From: Thermoplasmata archaeon
GTDB taxonomy: Archaea > Thermoplasmatota > Thermoplasmata > Lutacidiplasmatales > UBA184
Assembly (NCBI GenBank): GCA_022750195.1
Contig: JAKIWE010000004.1
Location: forward strand, 124,001 to 188,000
DNA length: 64,000 nucleotides
Reading direction: 5' to 3'
Within the stretch, counting starts at the first letter, position 1. Each line of letters starts with the position of its first letter. Under the pieces are notes generated by a model. The model was not told the origin of the DNA and did not search any database. It worked only from the letters and a program-made list of their open reading frames with translations. Made by a program: the position numbers and the translations under genes. Positions 9,006-16,464 of this stretch are shown here, in pieces.

Positions 9006-11579
9006 TCAGCTCTCGTCCGAAGCCCCTTCCGTCCGGATAGGTCGAGCCGCCCGAGCGCCGCGGAGCGTCCAGACCTGGGCCTTCCCGGGGACGAGCCGCT
9101 CCCCGTGCAGCACCGAGCGGATCCGCCGGGCGAGCCGGGGGTCGGCGGCCACGAACAGGGCGAACGCCGCCGCGTCCCTGGCCTTCTCCACGCCGCGACG
9201 GATCCGGTCGGCGCGGAGCGCGCCGGAGACCTCCGCTTCGACGTGGACGTCCCGGCCGCCGAAGCACCGCCACAGCCAGCTCCTCCGCCGGAGGTCGAGG
9301 TACCGGGCCAGCTGCGAAGGGGGCAGGGCCCGCCCTCCCTCGGCGAGCACGCAGCACCGGCCGTCCGGCAGACGGCGGTCGAACCGGCCCTGTCGGACGA
9401 TCTCCAACCGCTCGCCGTGTCGGGCGAACAATCGGAAGACCTCGATCAGGAGCGCGCGGTGCTCCCCGGTTTCGCTCGTCGCCCCGGTCGCTCCCCCCAC
9501 GCCCAGGAACCGAGCCCCGCTCGCGGTGAGCACCACGTCCTCGTCGTCCCCCGCGATCCAGCCGCGCTGCCCGGCGAGTCGGGCGCTCAGAAGCCATGCG
9601 GCCGGGTCGACGGGCTCCGCCTCCTCGCGAGCGACCCGGTCGATCACGGAGCGCAGGGTGATCGCGCCCGGTCCCCGCTCTCTCGCTCCTAGGAGCGCCA
9701 GGAGCAACGTTTCGACTCGGGCCTCCCGGAACGGCGCCGCGCCCGCCGAGGGCTGACCCGCGCCGAACTCGAGCGCCGTCGCCTTCACCATCTCCGTCCA
9801 GGGGCCGGGTCCCTCGACCGGTGGGCCGACCAGCCGCGCGACGCGCAACCCGAGAGGGTCGTCCGGTCGTGCGACGACCGCCTCACCGAACGGAAGCTGG
9901 GGGAGCAGCACGGTCGAGGTCTCCGCCCCGAGCCCCAGCCAGGCGCCGGCCGGGATCGCCCCGCCGCGCGGAGTGCGGAAGACCACATGACGCCCCGCGC
10001 TCCCGACGGCGGCAGCGCGCAGCTCCGGCGCGAGCCGCTCGGCGTACTGCGTCGCGAGGAGCGCGTCGACCCCGAACTTGCGCCCTTCGGCGAGGATCTC
10101 GACGAGCAGTCGGGCCGCGACGGCGTGGGCCTCGTCGAGCACGATGAGCGTCGGCCGTTCCGGAACCGTCGAGCCCGCGCGCGCGGTCAGGGCGAGGTAC
10201 AGTCGTCCGACGAGCAGGGTCGCGGCAAAGCTGCTCCCTTCCGGGCCGAGCTCGCCGATCGGGGCGCGCACCAGGATCGAGCGCCCGGCCGCGAGCTCGT
10301 CGTCGAGCTCGACCGCACCGCCGTCCGGTGCCAGCAGCGCCCGGAGCGGCCCGGTCGCCGCCACCTTCGCGAGCCGGGAGGCGGCCGGCCACAGCAGGTC
10401 CGGCGTGCGCCGTAGCAGCACCGCGAGCTCGTCGAGGAACCGGGCGCTCTCCGGGTCGCGCGTCGCCAGCCGCGCGGCGTCACGCCGTCGCTCGTCGGTG
10501 AGGAGCGCGTAGAGGTCGACGAGGTCGCCCCCCTCGCCCTGGACGATACGGACGAACGCGTCGAAGAGGCGCTCGAGCCGGTACCCCCAGTAGGTCTCCC
10601 CGTTCTCCGCCGAAAGTCGTCGCAGGGCCGCGACCAGGTGGGCCGCCGCACGCTCGGCGCCCGGCCGTTCTCGCCCCGTCACGATGCGGACGCCGATCGC
10701 GCGCTCCGGGCTCGCGGTCGGGTCGAGCGCGAGGCACCGGGCCCGCGCCGCCGGGGCGAGTCGCGCCGCGATCGCCGGCGTGAGGTCGCCGTGCACATCG
10801 ACCGCCACGACCTGCTGACCGCCGGCGATCGCCTCGCTCGCCCGCTCCGCCAGGTAGCTGGTCTTGCCGACCCCCGAAGCTCCCAGGACGATCGTGTGGG
10901 GGAAGGCCCCGGTCGCAGCCGCCCCGATCGGCCGGAAGACCGTGACGGCCCGGACGGCGACCGCGGGGGCCAACGGCAAGGCCGCGCCGGCCTGGCCGAC
11001 GCTCAAGCGGCCGGTGGCGAAGTCGCGACTCACAGCCCTTGTGGAAGGGAGGGCGATCGCCGCGAACCGACGCCGCGTCGCCCATCGGAGGCGCACGCCC
11101 GTGCCTCGAAGGATGCGCCCGGCCGTCGCCTCGTCAACCCCGGTCAGGGCGAGTCGGGTCCGGACCGCGACCGAGACGCCCGGGCCTGGCAGCCAGTGCA
11201 GCTGCAGCACCGCCCGCCCGCGGCCGGCTCCGTCCTCCCACGGTTCCGTCTCCTCCGAGGTCGGTGGGAGCAGGAGCTCCGCGTCGAAGGTCGGCGAGGC
11301 GACCATCGCAAGGTAACGCCAATGGAGACCGTCGCGTCGGGCGATGCCCCGAGCCGGCGCTGGGCCGGAACTGTGGTCGGCCGGCTCGGAGATCGCGCCG
11401 GGGAGGAGGACCACCGCTTCGGGTGCCCCGAGGGTTTGCTCTACAAACGCCCCCGGGGCGGACGGGTCGGCGGCGATCGCCTCGGCGACGCTCCGCAGCC
11501 GCCGCGAGTACAGGTCGGAACCGGTGATCCTGCCGGCCGGGCTACGCCCATCCGGCGACGCTTCACCGGCGATCGGCAT
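9006..11579 (-). CDS. VirD4/TraG-like coupling ATPase with winged-helix and nuclease-like C-terminal domains
   Basis: 857 aa, HerA-VirD4 superfamily. Walker A GASGVGKTS is at about residues 233-241. It is followed by a VAVDVHGDL strand, a YWGYRLERLF segment, RSILVRAPIGELGPEGSS, Walker B LIVLDEAH at about 476-483 and EGRKFGVDALLATQYAERL. This motif order is that of T4SS coupling proteins rather than VirB4. Residues about 600-690 look like a winged helix. The last 160 residues contain LPDGR, then VEAEVSG and a regular helix with Arg/Lys, suggestive of a PD-(D/E)XK-like fold; that part is tentative. It probably pumps or hands DNA to a transfer channel. The T4SS-like operon lies at 58-64 kb. It overlaps the upstream small gene by 17 nt. 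Confidence 0.75.
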   Translation of the reverse strand: MPIAGEASPDGRSPAGRITGSDLYSRRLRSVAEAIAADPSAPGAFVEQTLGAPEAVVLLPGAISEPADHSSGPAPARGIARRDGLHWRYLAMVASPTFDAELLLPPTSEETEPWEDGAGRGRAVLQLHWLPGPGVSVAVRTRLALTGVDEATAGRILRGTGVRLRWATRRRFAAIALPSTRAVSRDFATGRLSVGQAGAALPLAPAVAVRAVTVFRPIGAAATGAFPHTIVLGASGVGKTSYLAERASEAIAGGQQVVAVDVHGDLTPAIAARLAPAARARCLALDPTASPERAIGVRIVTGRERPGAERAAAHLVAALRRLSAENGETYWGYRLERLFDAFVRIVQGEGGDLVDLYALLTDERRRDAARLATRDPESARFLDELAVLLRRTPDLLWPAASRLAKVAATGPLRALLAPDGGAVELDDELAAGRSILVRAPIGELGPEGSSFAATLLVGRLYLALTARAGSTVPERPTLIVLDEAHAVAARLLVEILAEGRKFGVDALLATQYAERLAPELRAAAVGSAGRHVVFRTPRGGAIPAGAWLGLGAETSTVLLPQLPFGEAVVARPDDPLGLRVARLVGPPVEGPGPWTEMVKATALEFGAGQPSAGAAPFREARVETLLLALLGARERGPGAITLRSVIDRVAREEAEPVDPAAWLLSARLAGQRGWIAGDDEDVVLTASGARFLGVGGATGATSETGEHRALLIEVFRLFARHGERLEIVRQGRFDRRLPDGRCCVLAEGGRALPPSQLARYLDLRRRSWLWRCFGGRDVHVEAEVSGALRADRIRRGVEKARDAAAFALFVAADPRLARRIRSVLHGERLVPGKAQVWTLRGARAARPIRTEGASDES

Positions 11580-11940
11580 CGACTCCGCCGGCGCGGGCGA
11601 GCAGCTCGTCGATCGCGTCGGCGAGCGAGCGGAGCCGGTTGATGCGAGCGTACGCCCGCAGTTCGTCGGTCGTCACCCGCGTCGGGACGGCGCGGTCGGT
11701 GCTCCACAGTCGGAGCGTCCAGTACGTTTCGCCGGTCGGCCCCCGATGCAGGGTCGCCCACGGTCGATGCGCGACCGTGAGCGGTACTCGGACGTGGCCC
11801 AGGCAGTCGACTCCCGACGGCGTCGTCGGGGTCGTTCGTTCGGCAGGAACGGGTTCTTCGAGCCGTTCGGCTCGTCGCAGTTGCGCGGTCACAAAACTCT
11901 CCGCGCGCCGACGTCGCCCCGAGCCAGGCCCGGTCAACAT
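11563..11940 (-). CDS. small protein of unknown function upstream of the coupling ATPase
   Basis: 125 aa, not recognised. It is mainly soluble and Arg-rich, with a plausible alpha/beta core (VDCLGHVRVPLTVAHRPW, YWTLRLWSTDR) and a helical C-terminus (ELRAYARINRLRSLADAIDELLARAG). The 17-nt overlap with the ATPase gene suggests translational coupling and a shared task. No TATA box is evident upstream, so the start at 11940 is uncertain. Coding is supported by its position and natural-looking composition only. Confidence 0.5.
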   Translation of the reverse strand: MLTGPGSGRRRRAESFVTAQLRRAERLEEPVPAERTTPTTPSGVDCLGHVRVPLTVAHRPWATLHRGPTGETYWTLRLWSTDRAVPTRVTTDELRAYARINRLRSLADAIDELLARAGGVDADRR

Positions 11941-12628
11941 CCGCGTCCGGTCGGGTAGCCCGCGGAACGGGCCACCGACCGACGCCTAGCTGCCCCACCG
12001 TCGGACGGCGCGCCGTCGTCGGGAGCCCCGGACGACGAACGGCGGTGGGGGCTCCGGCTCATCGAGCCGGGAACGGACGCGCCCGCGCGGACCATCGCTC
12101 CGCGTTCGACCGATCGGGTCCGACCGGGCGTACGCTGGGAAGTCGACGGCGGTCGCGGCGTCCCCTAGCCTCGACCGGTCGCGTTACGGGAGCGTCGGGC
12201 GGGCGCTCGGCCGTTCGGGGCCACGAAGGGTCACTCCGCGGGGCCGACGGGCCGTGCGCTCGAGGGATTCGGGCCGGACGACGACAGACCGACGACGGTG
12301 GTGGGCCGGAAGCTCACGCCGTGCGAAGGTAGGGGTCGACGTCGGGCGATGTTGCACGGCCGAGCGAACGGCCCGGAGAGGGAAGCCTTGGAGCTGCTGC
12401 TGAACGGTGAACGAAGCAGGCCGGGAGCGCACACGGTACGCGGGTCGAAGAGATCCAGATACGAAAGTACCGGGTAGGAAGGTTCCGCCGCACGCGCGAG
12501 ACGCGGTGCCGTCTCCTTGAGCGATGTTGGCGGTTCCTTCCAGGGTGGTTGCAGAGGAACCACCCGATCCGGGGTATTTCAACCCCGGACGGGGAGGGCG
12601 TGAAACGGTCCGGCGGCGAGCGTTCCGG
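11941..12628. other. gene-poor stretch with dense inverted repeats
   Basis: No convincing protein gene is seen in these 690 bases. Open frames exist on both strands, but their translations are Arg/Pro/Ser-rich shadows without domain patterns. The right-hand part (12318-12588) holds several strong inverted repeats, listed separately as a possible structured RNA. Confidence 0.5.
12434..12588. ncRNA. candidate structured RNA: four consecutive hairpins
   Basis: Four adjacent foldable elements are visible. (1) CGGTAC/GTACCG (12434-12439 with 12467-12472), enclosing GGGTC/GATCC. (2) A 13-bp arm pair at 12477-12489 and 12529-12541, interrupted by one TT/TT mismatch, enclosing a GCACGCG hairpin. (3) A perfect 8-bp stem, GGGTGGTT/AACCACCC (12543-12565). 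(4) A perfect 7-bp stem, CCGGGGT/ACCCCGG (12569-12588). RNase P and SRP RNA signature sequences were sought and not found. Strand is unknown. Terminator-like structures behind the HxlR gene are an alternative. Confidence 0.35.
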
Positions 12629-13108
12629 TCAGCGCCCGGCGTGACCGGCGGCCTCGGCGACGACGATGCGGGGCAGCTCGCCCTGGATCGCCGGGGTCCG
12701 CGCTGCCGGGTCGTTCGCGCGGCTGACCCGGGTCCGGGGAAGGAGCCACCGCTCGCCCCAGAGGCGAAGCTCCCGAGCCGCGGGGGCGAGGCCCAGTCCC
12801 ATCTCCGTGAGAGAGTACACGACGGTGAACGGCCGGGTGCTGACGACGGTCCGCTGGACGACGCCCTGCCCTTCGAGGAACTTCAAGGTCGCGCTCAGCG
12901 TCTTGGCGTTGAGCCGGGCGTCGGAGCGCAGCAGCTCGCTGAAGCGGCGGGGGCCTTCGAGGAGCCGGTGGACGATCGCGAGGCGCCACTCCGTGCCGAT
13001 CACGCCGACCGCGGCGATCACGGGACAGAGCCCGCGCCCCTGGCTGGTGCACGGCTCGTTCGCCGGATGACTGGCGAGCTCACGAGCGGTCGGTCGACGG
13101 CCGGCCAT
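12629..13108 (-). CDS. HxlR-family winged-helix transcriptional regulator
   Basis: 159 aa. The pattern is classic HxlR: an early LCPVIAAVGVIGTEWRLAIVHRLLEGPRRFSELL (about residues 32-65), then KTLSATLKFLEGQGVVQR recognition helix and wing, and a VYSLTEMGLGL end. The Cys near the N-terminus is one the family often uses for redox or electrophile sensing. The open frame runs further upstream, but the ATG at 13108 fits the family start and lies 35 nt from a TATA box. A striking TTATCAA/TTGATAA operator lies just upstream, so autoregulation is likely, together with control of the divergent gene at 13231. Confidence 0.85.
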   Translation of the reverse strand: MAGRRPTARELASHPANEPCTSQGRGLCPVIAAVGVIGTEWRLAIVHRLLEGPRRFSELLRSDARLNAKTLSATLKFLEGQGVVQRTVVSTRPFTVVYSLTEMGLGLAPAARELRLWGERWLLPRTRVSRANDPAARTPAIQGELPRIVVAEAAGHAGR

Positions 13109-13139
13109 GGAAAACCTGTCGCCGCACGGAGGGGAGGAG

Positions 13140-13188
13140 AGATATAGCTTGCGTCCTGTTATCAACTTGATAAAGAGAACTTGATAAC
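13140..13188. promoter_or_regulatory. HxlR promoter with three-half-site palindromic operator
   Basis: The minus-strand TATA box GCTATATC lies at 13140-13147, 35 nt before the HxlR start. Next to it is the perfect palindrome TTATCAAcTTGATAA at 13159-13173, and a third half-site TTGATAA at 13181-13187 on the side of the divergent gene. The third half also forms an outer inverted repeat (GTTATCAA/TTGATAAC) with the first. The site lies between the two start codons and could control both genes. Confidence 0.6.
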
Positions 13189-13230
13189 CGCGATACACCA
13201 CGAGGGGAGGCTCCACCCTCCGCCGCGCGC

Positions 13231-13854
13231 GTGTACGTTTTCCTGCGCGCGGTCTCCCTCGGAACCGTGACGCTTCCCCCCTCCGAGCTCGAGCTCAGCG
13301 TGGAGCGCGAGGTGGTCGACGGTTCGAGCGGGAGCCCCCGTCGCGTCCGCCTCGTCGCACGCCTTCCTCACGACGCTCCGGCCGGGGGCGTCGACCCCGC
13401 CCAGCTCTCCGAGTGGGTCGCCGAGCTCGGCCGCCTCCTGGACGCCACGCTCGAGAAGCTGCCCGGGGCACGCGCTCCGACCCGCGCGGACCGGAGCCTG
13501 GAGGATCTCGTGGAAGCGTACCACCCGCGTCAGGTCGAGCTCGTCGAGCTGCTCCGGGAGGAGGGAGAGCTCACGACCGCGGAGCACGAGCGGCTCCGCC
13601 AGTACCTCGCGATCCCCACCGCAGCCAGCGTCGTGCCTCCGAGCCCCCCGGTAGGACGGTCGATCGCGGAGGCACCGCTCGAGAGGGACCGTGCTCCCAG
13701 CACGCCCCGGCCCGTACCGGAGCTGCTGGCGCTGTACCAGATCCAGTCGCTCAAGCAGGCCGGGGCGGTCCGCGCGCGCCGGCAGATCTCCTACGAGGAG
13801 TACATGGCGATGAAGCGCCACTTCTCGGCGGGCGAACCCCATTCGCCGAGCTGA
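13231..13854 (+). CDS. unknown soluble protein with SHOCT-like C-terminal motif
   Basis: 207 aa, family not recognised. The N-terminal part is a beta-rich segment with acidic/basic alternation. The middle is helical (about 75-125), followed by a Pro-rich linker. The last 40 residues (LLALYQIQSLKQAGAV...ISYEEYMAMKRHF) resemble the short SHOCT oligomerisation motif. The GTG at 13231 starts the open frame; a GTG at 13267 is an alternative. It is divergent from the HxlR gene across a palindromic operator and so is a candidate target. It is convergent with the gene ending at 13862. Confidence 0.55.
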   Translation: MYVFLRAVSLGTVTLPPSELELSVEREVVDGSSGSPRRVRLVARLPHDAPAGGVDPAQLSEWVAELGRLLDATLEKLPGARAPTRADRSLEDLVEAYHPRQVELVELLREEGELTTAEHERLRQYLAIPTAASVVPPSPPVGRSIAEAPLERDRAPSTPRPVPELLALYQIQSLKQAGAVRARRQISYEEYMAMKRHFSAGEPHSPS

Positions 13855-13861
13855 CGGCCCG

Positions 13862-15250
13862 CTACGGCGGGGGCGAAGCGCGTCGCGGCACCAGCCCCAC
13901 GAGCAGGTGGCCGACCTCGGTGATCCCGGTCCGCATCGCGAACCGGCCGGAGATCGTGGCCGCGGCCGCGTCGGTCGCCCGCACGAATCCTCCTGGGGCG
14001 TTGGCGTCGGTCGGTGCCCCGCCCGCGGTTCGGAAGACGCCGAGCGCGACGTGACGGTGCCGCAGCGCCTGGGCGGAGGCGGAGAGGAAGCTTCGCTCCG
14101 CCCCGGCGGGATCGATCCCCTCCACGACGTCCAGGGTACTCGCGCCGAACACCGCGACCCCTCGACTCTCCCGGGGACCGCCTAAGCTCGAGCCCAATCG
14201 GCTGAGCGACGCCGCCCACCCCGGCGGGAGTCCGATCCCCTCGTCCGCGGCCTCCGCGGCGGCCTCTTCGCTCGCGAGCGGTGCGGCGGCGCCGCCGACG
14301 GCGCTGGCGACCTCTTCGACGCGCTGGGCGAAGGTCGATGCGATCTGCTCGGGGCTCCCGACGAACCGGACGCCCGCGAGACGCGGGATCCAGCGACGTT
14401 CGGCGAGCGTTTGGCTCGCCTCCCGGAGCGCGTCCGGCGGTTCGGCGACGATGACCGGGCGGTTCGGGCTCGGGCCGGCCAGCGCCGAGGCGCTCGGGTC
14501 GACGCGTCGTGCGAGCGTAGGGCCGAAGAGCTCCTGCACCCCCAATCGCGCGACGAGGGCGCGGACCTCCTCCCGCTCGCTTCGCGCGATTGGCCACGTC
14601 GGGCCGCCGGCGACGAGCGAGGCCGGTTCGCCGCGGCTCACCACGAGCGTGACGACCGTCGCTGGCGTCGCGGCGGCGAGGGCGCCCCCGACGGCGCCGC
14701 CGGCGACGACGCGGACGAAGCGGGCGAGCTCGTGGGCGCTCGCCCCTTTCGCGCGCAGGTGGGTCAGGCCGTCCGCCCAGGCGGCGGCGCCGACGCCTTC
14801 GAGAGGATCGGCGAGAGCCAGCAGCGCGCCGGAGGAGAGGAGCACGAGGAGAAGGTCGGACGCCTCGAGACCCCCGGCCATCTCGAGCGCGGTCGCCGCG
14901 ACGCCGTCGCCGGCCTCGCGGAAAGCCTGCCGCGCGACGACCCGAGTGGAGCGGAACGGCACCTCCGGGGGCAACGGCTCCGGTCCGGCGACGAACCCTT
15001 GCGTGACGCGCTCGTCGAGCGCGGCGACCGTTCCAAGCGCCAGGGAGGTCGCGGCCGAGCCTACGGCCAGGAAGGCGATCTCACGGAACTGGGCGACCGG
15101 GAGGAAACGGTTGCCGAGGCGCACCGTCGGACCCTGACGCCGCAACGCCGAGCGGACACCGCGGTACGCATCGGCCCCCGAGACCGCGGCCCGGAACGCG
15201 GCGTCGAACATGCCGACGAACCCGGCGAGACGGTCGTCGGCCTCCGGCAC
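13862..15250 (-). CDS. degenerate GckA/MOFRL glycerate-kinase-like protein
   Basis: About 462 aa. The order of blocks follows type-2 glycerate kinase (DUF4147-MOFRL): IAFLAVGSAATSLA near residue 60, DLLLVLLSSGALLALADP, ELARFVRVVAGGAVGGALAAA, TVVTLVVSRGEP.SLVAGGPT, then a MOFRL-like end (FGASTLDVVEGIDPAGA and TGITEVGHLLVGLV). At the first block functional enzymes read G-K-A; here it is G-S-A, and the Gly-rich GGGSA loop is altered. It is therefore probably not an active kinase. It is the third gene of the flavoprotein operon, 48 nt after the previous stop if the GTG at 15250 is used; an ATG at 15211 is possible. Confidence 0.6.
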   Translation of the reverse strand: MPEADDRLAGFVGMFDAAFRAAVSGADAYRGVRSALRRQGPTVRLGNRFLPVAQFREIAFLAVGSAATSLALGTVAALDERVTQGFVAGPEPLPPEVPFRSTRVVARQAFREAGDGVAATALEMAGGLEASDLLLVLLSSGALLALADPLEGVGAAAWADGLTHLRAKGASAHELARFVRVVAGGAVGGALAAATPATVVTLVVSRGEPASLVAGGPTWPIARSEREEVRALVARLGVQELFGPTLARRVDPSASALAGPSPNRPVIVAEPPDALREASQTLAERRWIPRLAGVRFVGSPEQIASTFAQRVEEVASAVGGAAAPLASEEAAAEAADEGIGLPPGWAASLSRLGSSLGGPRESRGVAVFGASTLDVVEGIDPAGAERSFLSASAQALRHRHVALGVFRTAGGAPTDANAPGGFVRATDAAAATISGRFAMRTGITEVGHLLVGLVPRRASPPP

Positions 15251-15297
15251 GAGCCGGCCGGGGCGCGACGGGAGATAGGGTTGGCCCCGCTCGGCGC

Positions 15298-16464
15298 TCA
15301 GCCCAGCTGGAGCCCCTCGGCCGGACGGGGTCCGCCCGGCGTGAGGAACCGCCCCGGGGAGAACAACGCCGGGTCGAGGTCGGTGCGCTCGCCGAGGACC
15401 GACCGTGCAACGCGTAAGGTGGTGGCGGGCGCGAGCATGAACCCGTGGCCGCCGAAACCGTTCGCCTGGAAGAAGCCGGCGAGGCGAGGGTCCTCGCCGA
15501 TCACCGGGAGCCCGTCCGGCGTGTCGTCGTAGAAGCCCGACCAGGCGCGGAGGACCCCCAGCGAACCCAGCGCGGGGACCAGCCCGACCATCGCCCGCGC
15601 GAACGCACGAAGGAAGGCGAGCGAGGTCGGCATGCCGGCCTGGGTGCCGGGCGCGTGGTGCAAGGTCAGCCCGCCGACGATCTCCCCGCGCATCGTTTGG
15701 CTGAAGTAGAGGCCGTCGCCGAGCCGGACGACCATCGGGTCGAGGAACGGCTTGAGCGGCTCGGTCGCGAGGATCTCGTGGCGGCTCGCGACGTTCGGCG
15801 ACGACAGGGAGGCCCGGGCCGCGAACTCTCCGGACCAACCCCCGGCGGCGTTGACCACGCACGAGGTCGTGAGCTCCCCCGCGTCCGTGAGCACGCCGGT
15901 GACCCGGGGGCCGTCGGTGCGCACCCCTCGAGCCTCGAGCCCCAGCACGACCTCGCCCCCGAGCCGGCGGACCGCCTCGTAGACCCCCCAGACCGCGGGG
16001 AACGGGTACAGGGTGCCGTCGCTCCGGAGGAACGCTCCCCCGACCACGCCGGCCGTCGAGAGCTCCGGCGCGACCTGGACGACGCCCGCGGGGTCGAGCA
16101 TCCGCGCGTCGAGCCCTTCCGAGCGCACGACCGCGTGGACGGCGCGGAGGCGGGCGAGGTCGTTGTCGGATCCCGCGAGGAACAGATAGCCGCCTTGGCG
16201 GAACCAGATGTTGTAGCCGAATTCGCTGCCGAACCGGCGGTACGCCGCGACGCTTTCGCGGGCCAGGCGTACGGTCGCCCGGGTCTCCCACTGCTGTCGA
16301 ACGCCCCCGCCGTTCCTCCCGGAAGCGCCGCTCGAGAGAAAGCCCCGGTCGAGGACGAGTACCGGGCCCGCCCCGGCCCGAAGCAGGTGGTAGGCGGTGA
16401 AGAGCCCGACGATCCCCGCTCCGACGATGACCGTGCGGTAGTCGCGGCGGGACGGGGTGTTCAC
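15298..16464 (-). CDS. FAD-dependent amine oxidoreductase, SoxB / proline-dehydrogenase-beta-like (DAO fold)
   Basis: 388 aa, usual length for SoxB-type subunits. The Rossmann FAD motif VIVGAGIVGLFTAYHLLRAG is at about residues 12-31. It is followed by the DAO signature SSGASGRNGGGVRQQW, a substrate-domain IWFRQGGYLFLAG and a C-terminal GFGGHGFMLAPATTL. The family oxidises secondary amines (sarcosine, proline, hydroxyproline); the substrate here is unknown. The GTG at 16464 overlaps the stop of the upstream SoxA-like gene as GTGA, which indicates translational coupling and a two-subunit enzyme. Confidence 0.85.
   Translation of the reverse strand: MNTPSRRDYRTVIVGAGIVGLFTAYHLLRAGAGPVLVLDRGFLSSGASGRNGGGVRQQWETRATVRLARESVAAYRRFGSEFGYNIWFRQGGYLFLAGSDNDLARLRAVHAVVRSEGLDARMLDPAGVVQVAPELSTAGVVGGAFLRSDGTLYPFPAVWGVYEAVRRLGGEVVLGLEARGVRTDGPRVTGVLTDAGELTTSCVVNAAGGWSGEFAARASLSSPNVASRHEILATEPLKPFLDPMVVRLGDGLYFSQTMRGEIVGGLTLHHAPGTQAGMPTSLAFLRAFARAMVGLVPALGSLGVLRAWSGFYDDTPDGLPVIGEDPRLAGFFQANGFGGHGFMLAPATTLRVARSVLGERTDLDPALFSPGRFLTPGGPRPAEGLQLG

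Noticed and set aside
12184-12582. Minus-strand frames in the gene-poor region before the coupling ATPase
   Set aside because: Arg/Pro/Ser-rich translations with no domain pattern; the region's inverted repeats fit RNA structure better.
12434-12588. RNase P RNA or SRP RNA
   Set aside because: Neither strand shows the conserved GAGGAAAGUC-type or GGAAGGGAGCA-type core sequences.
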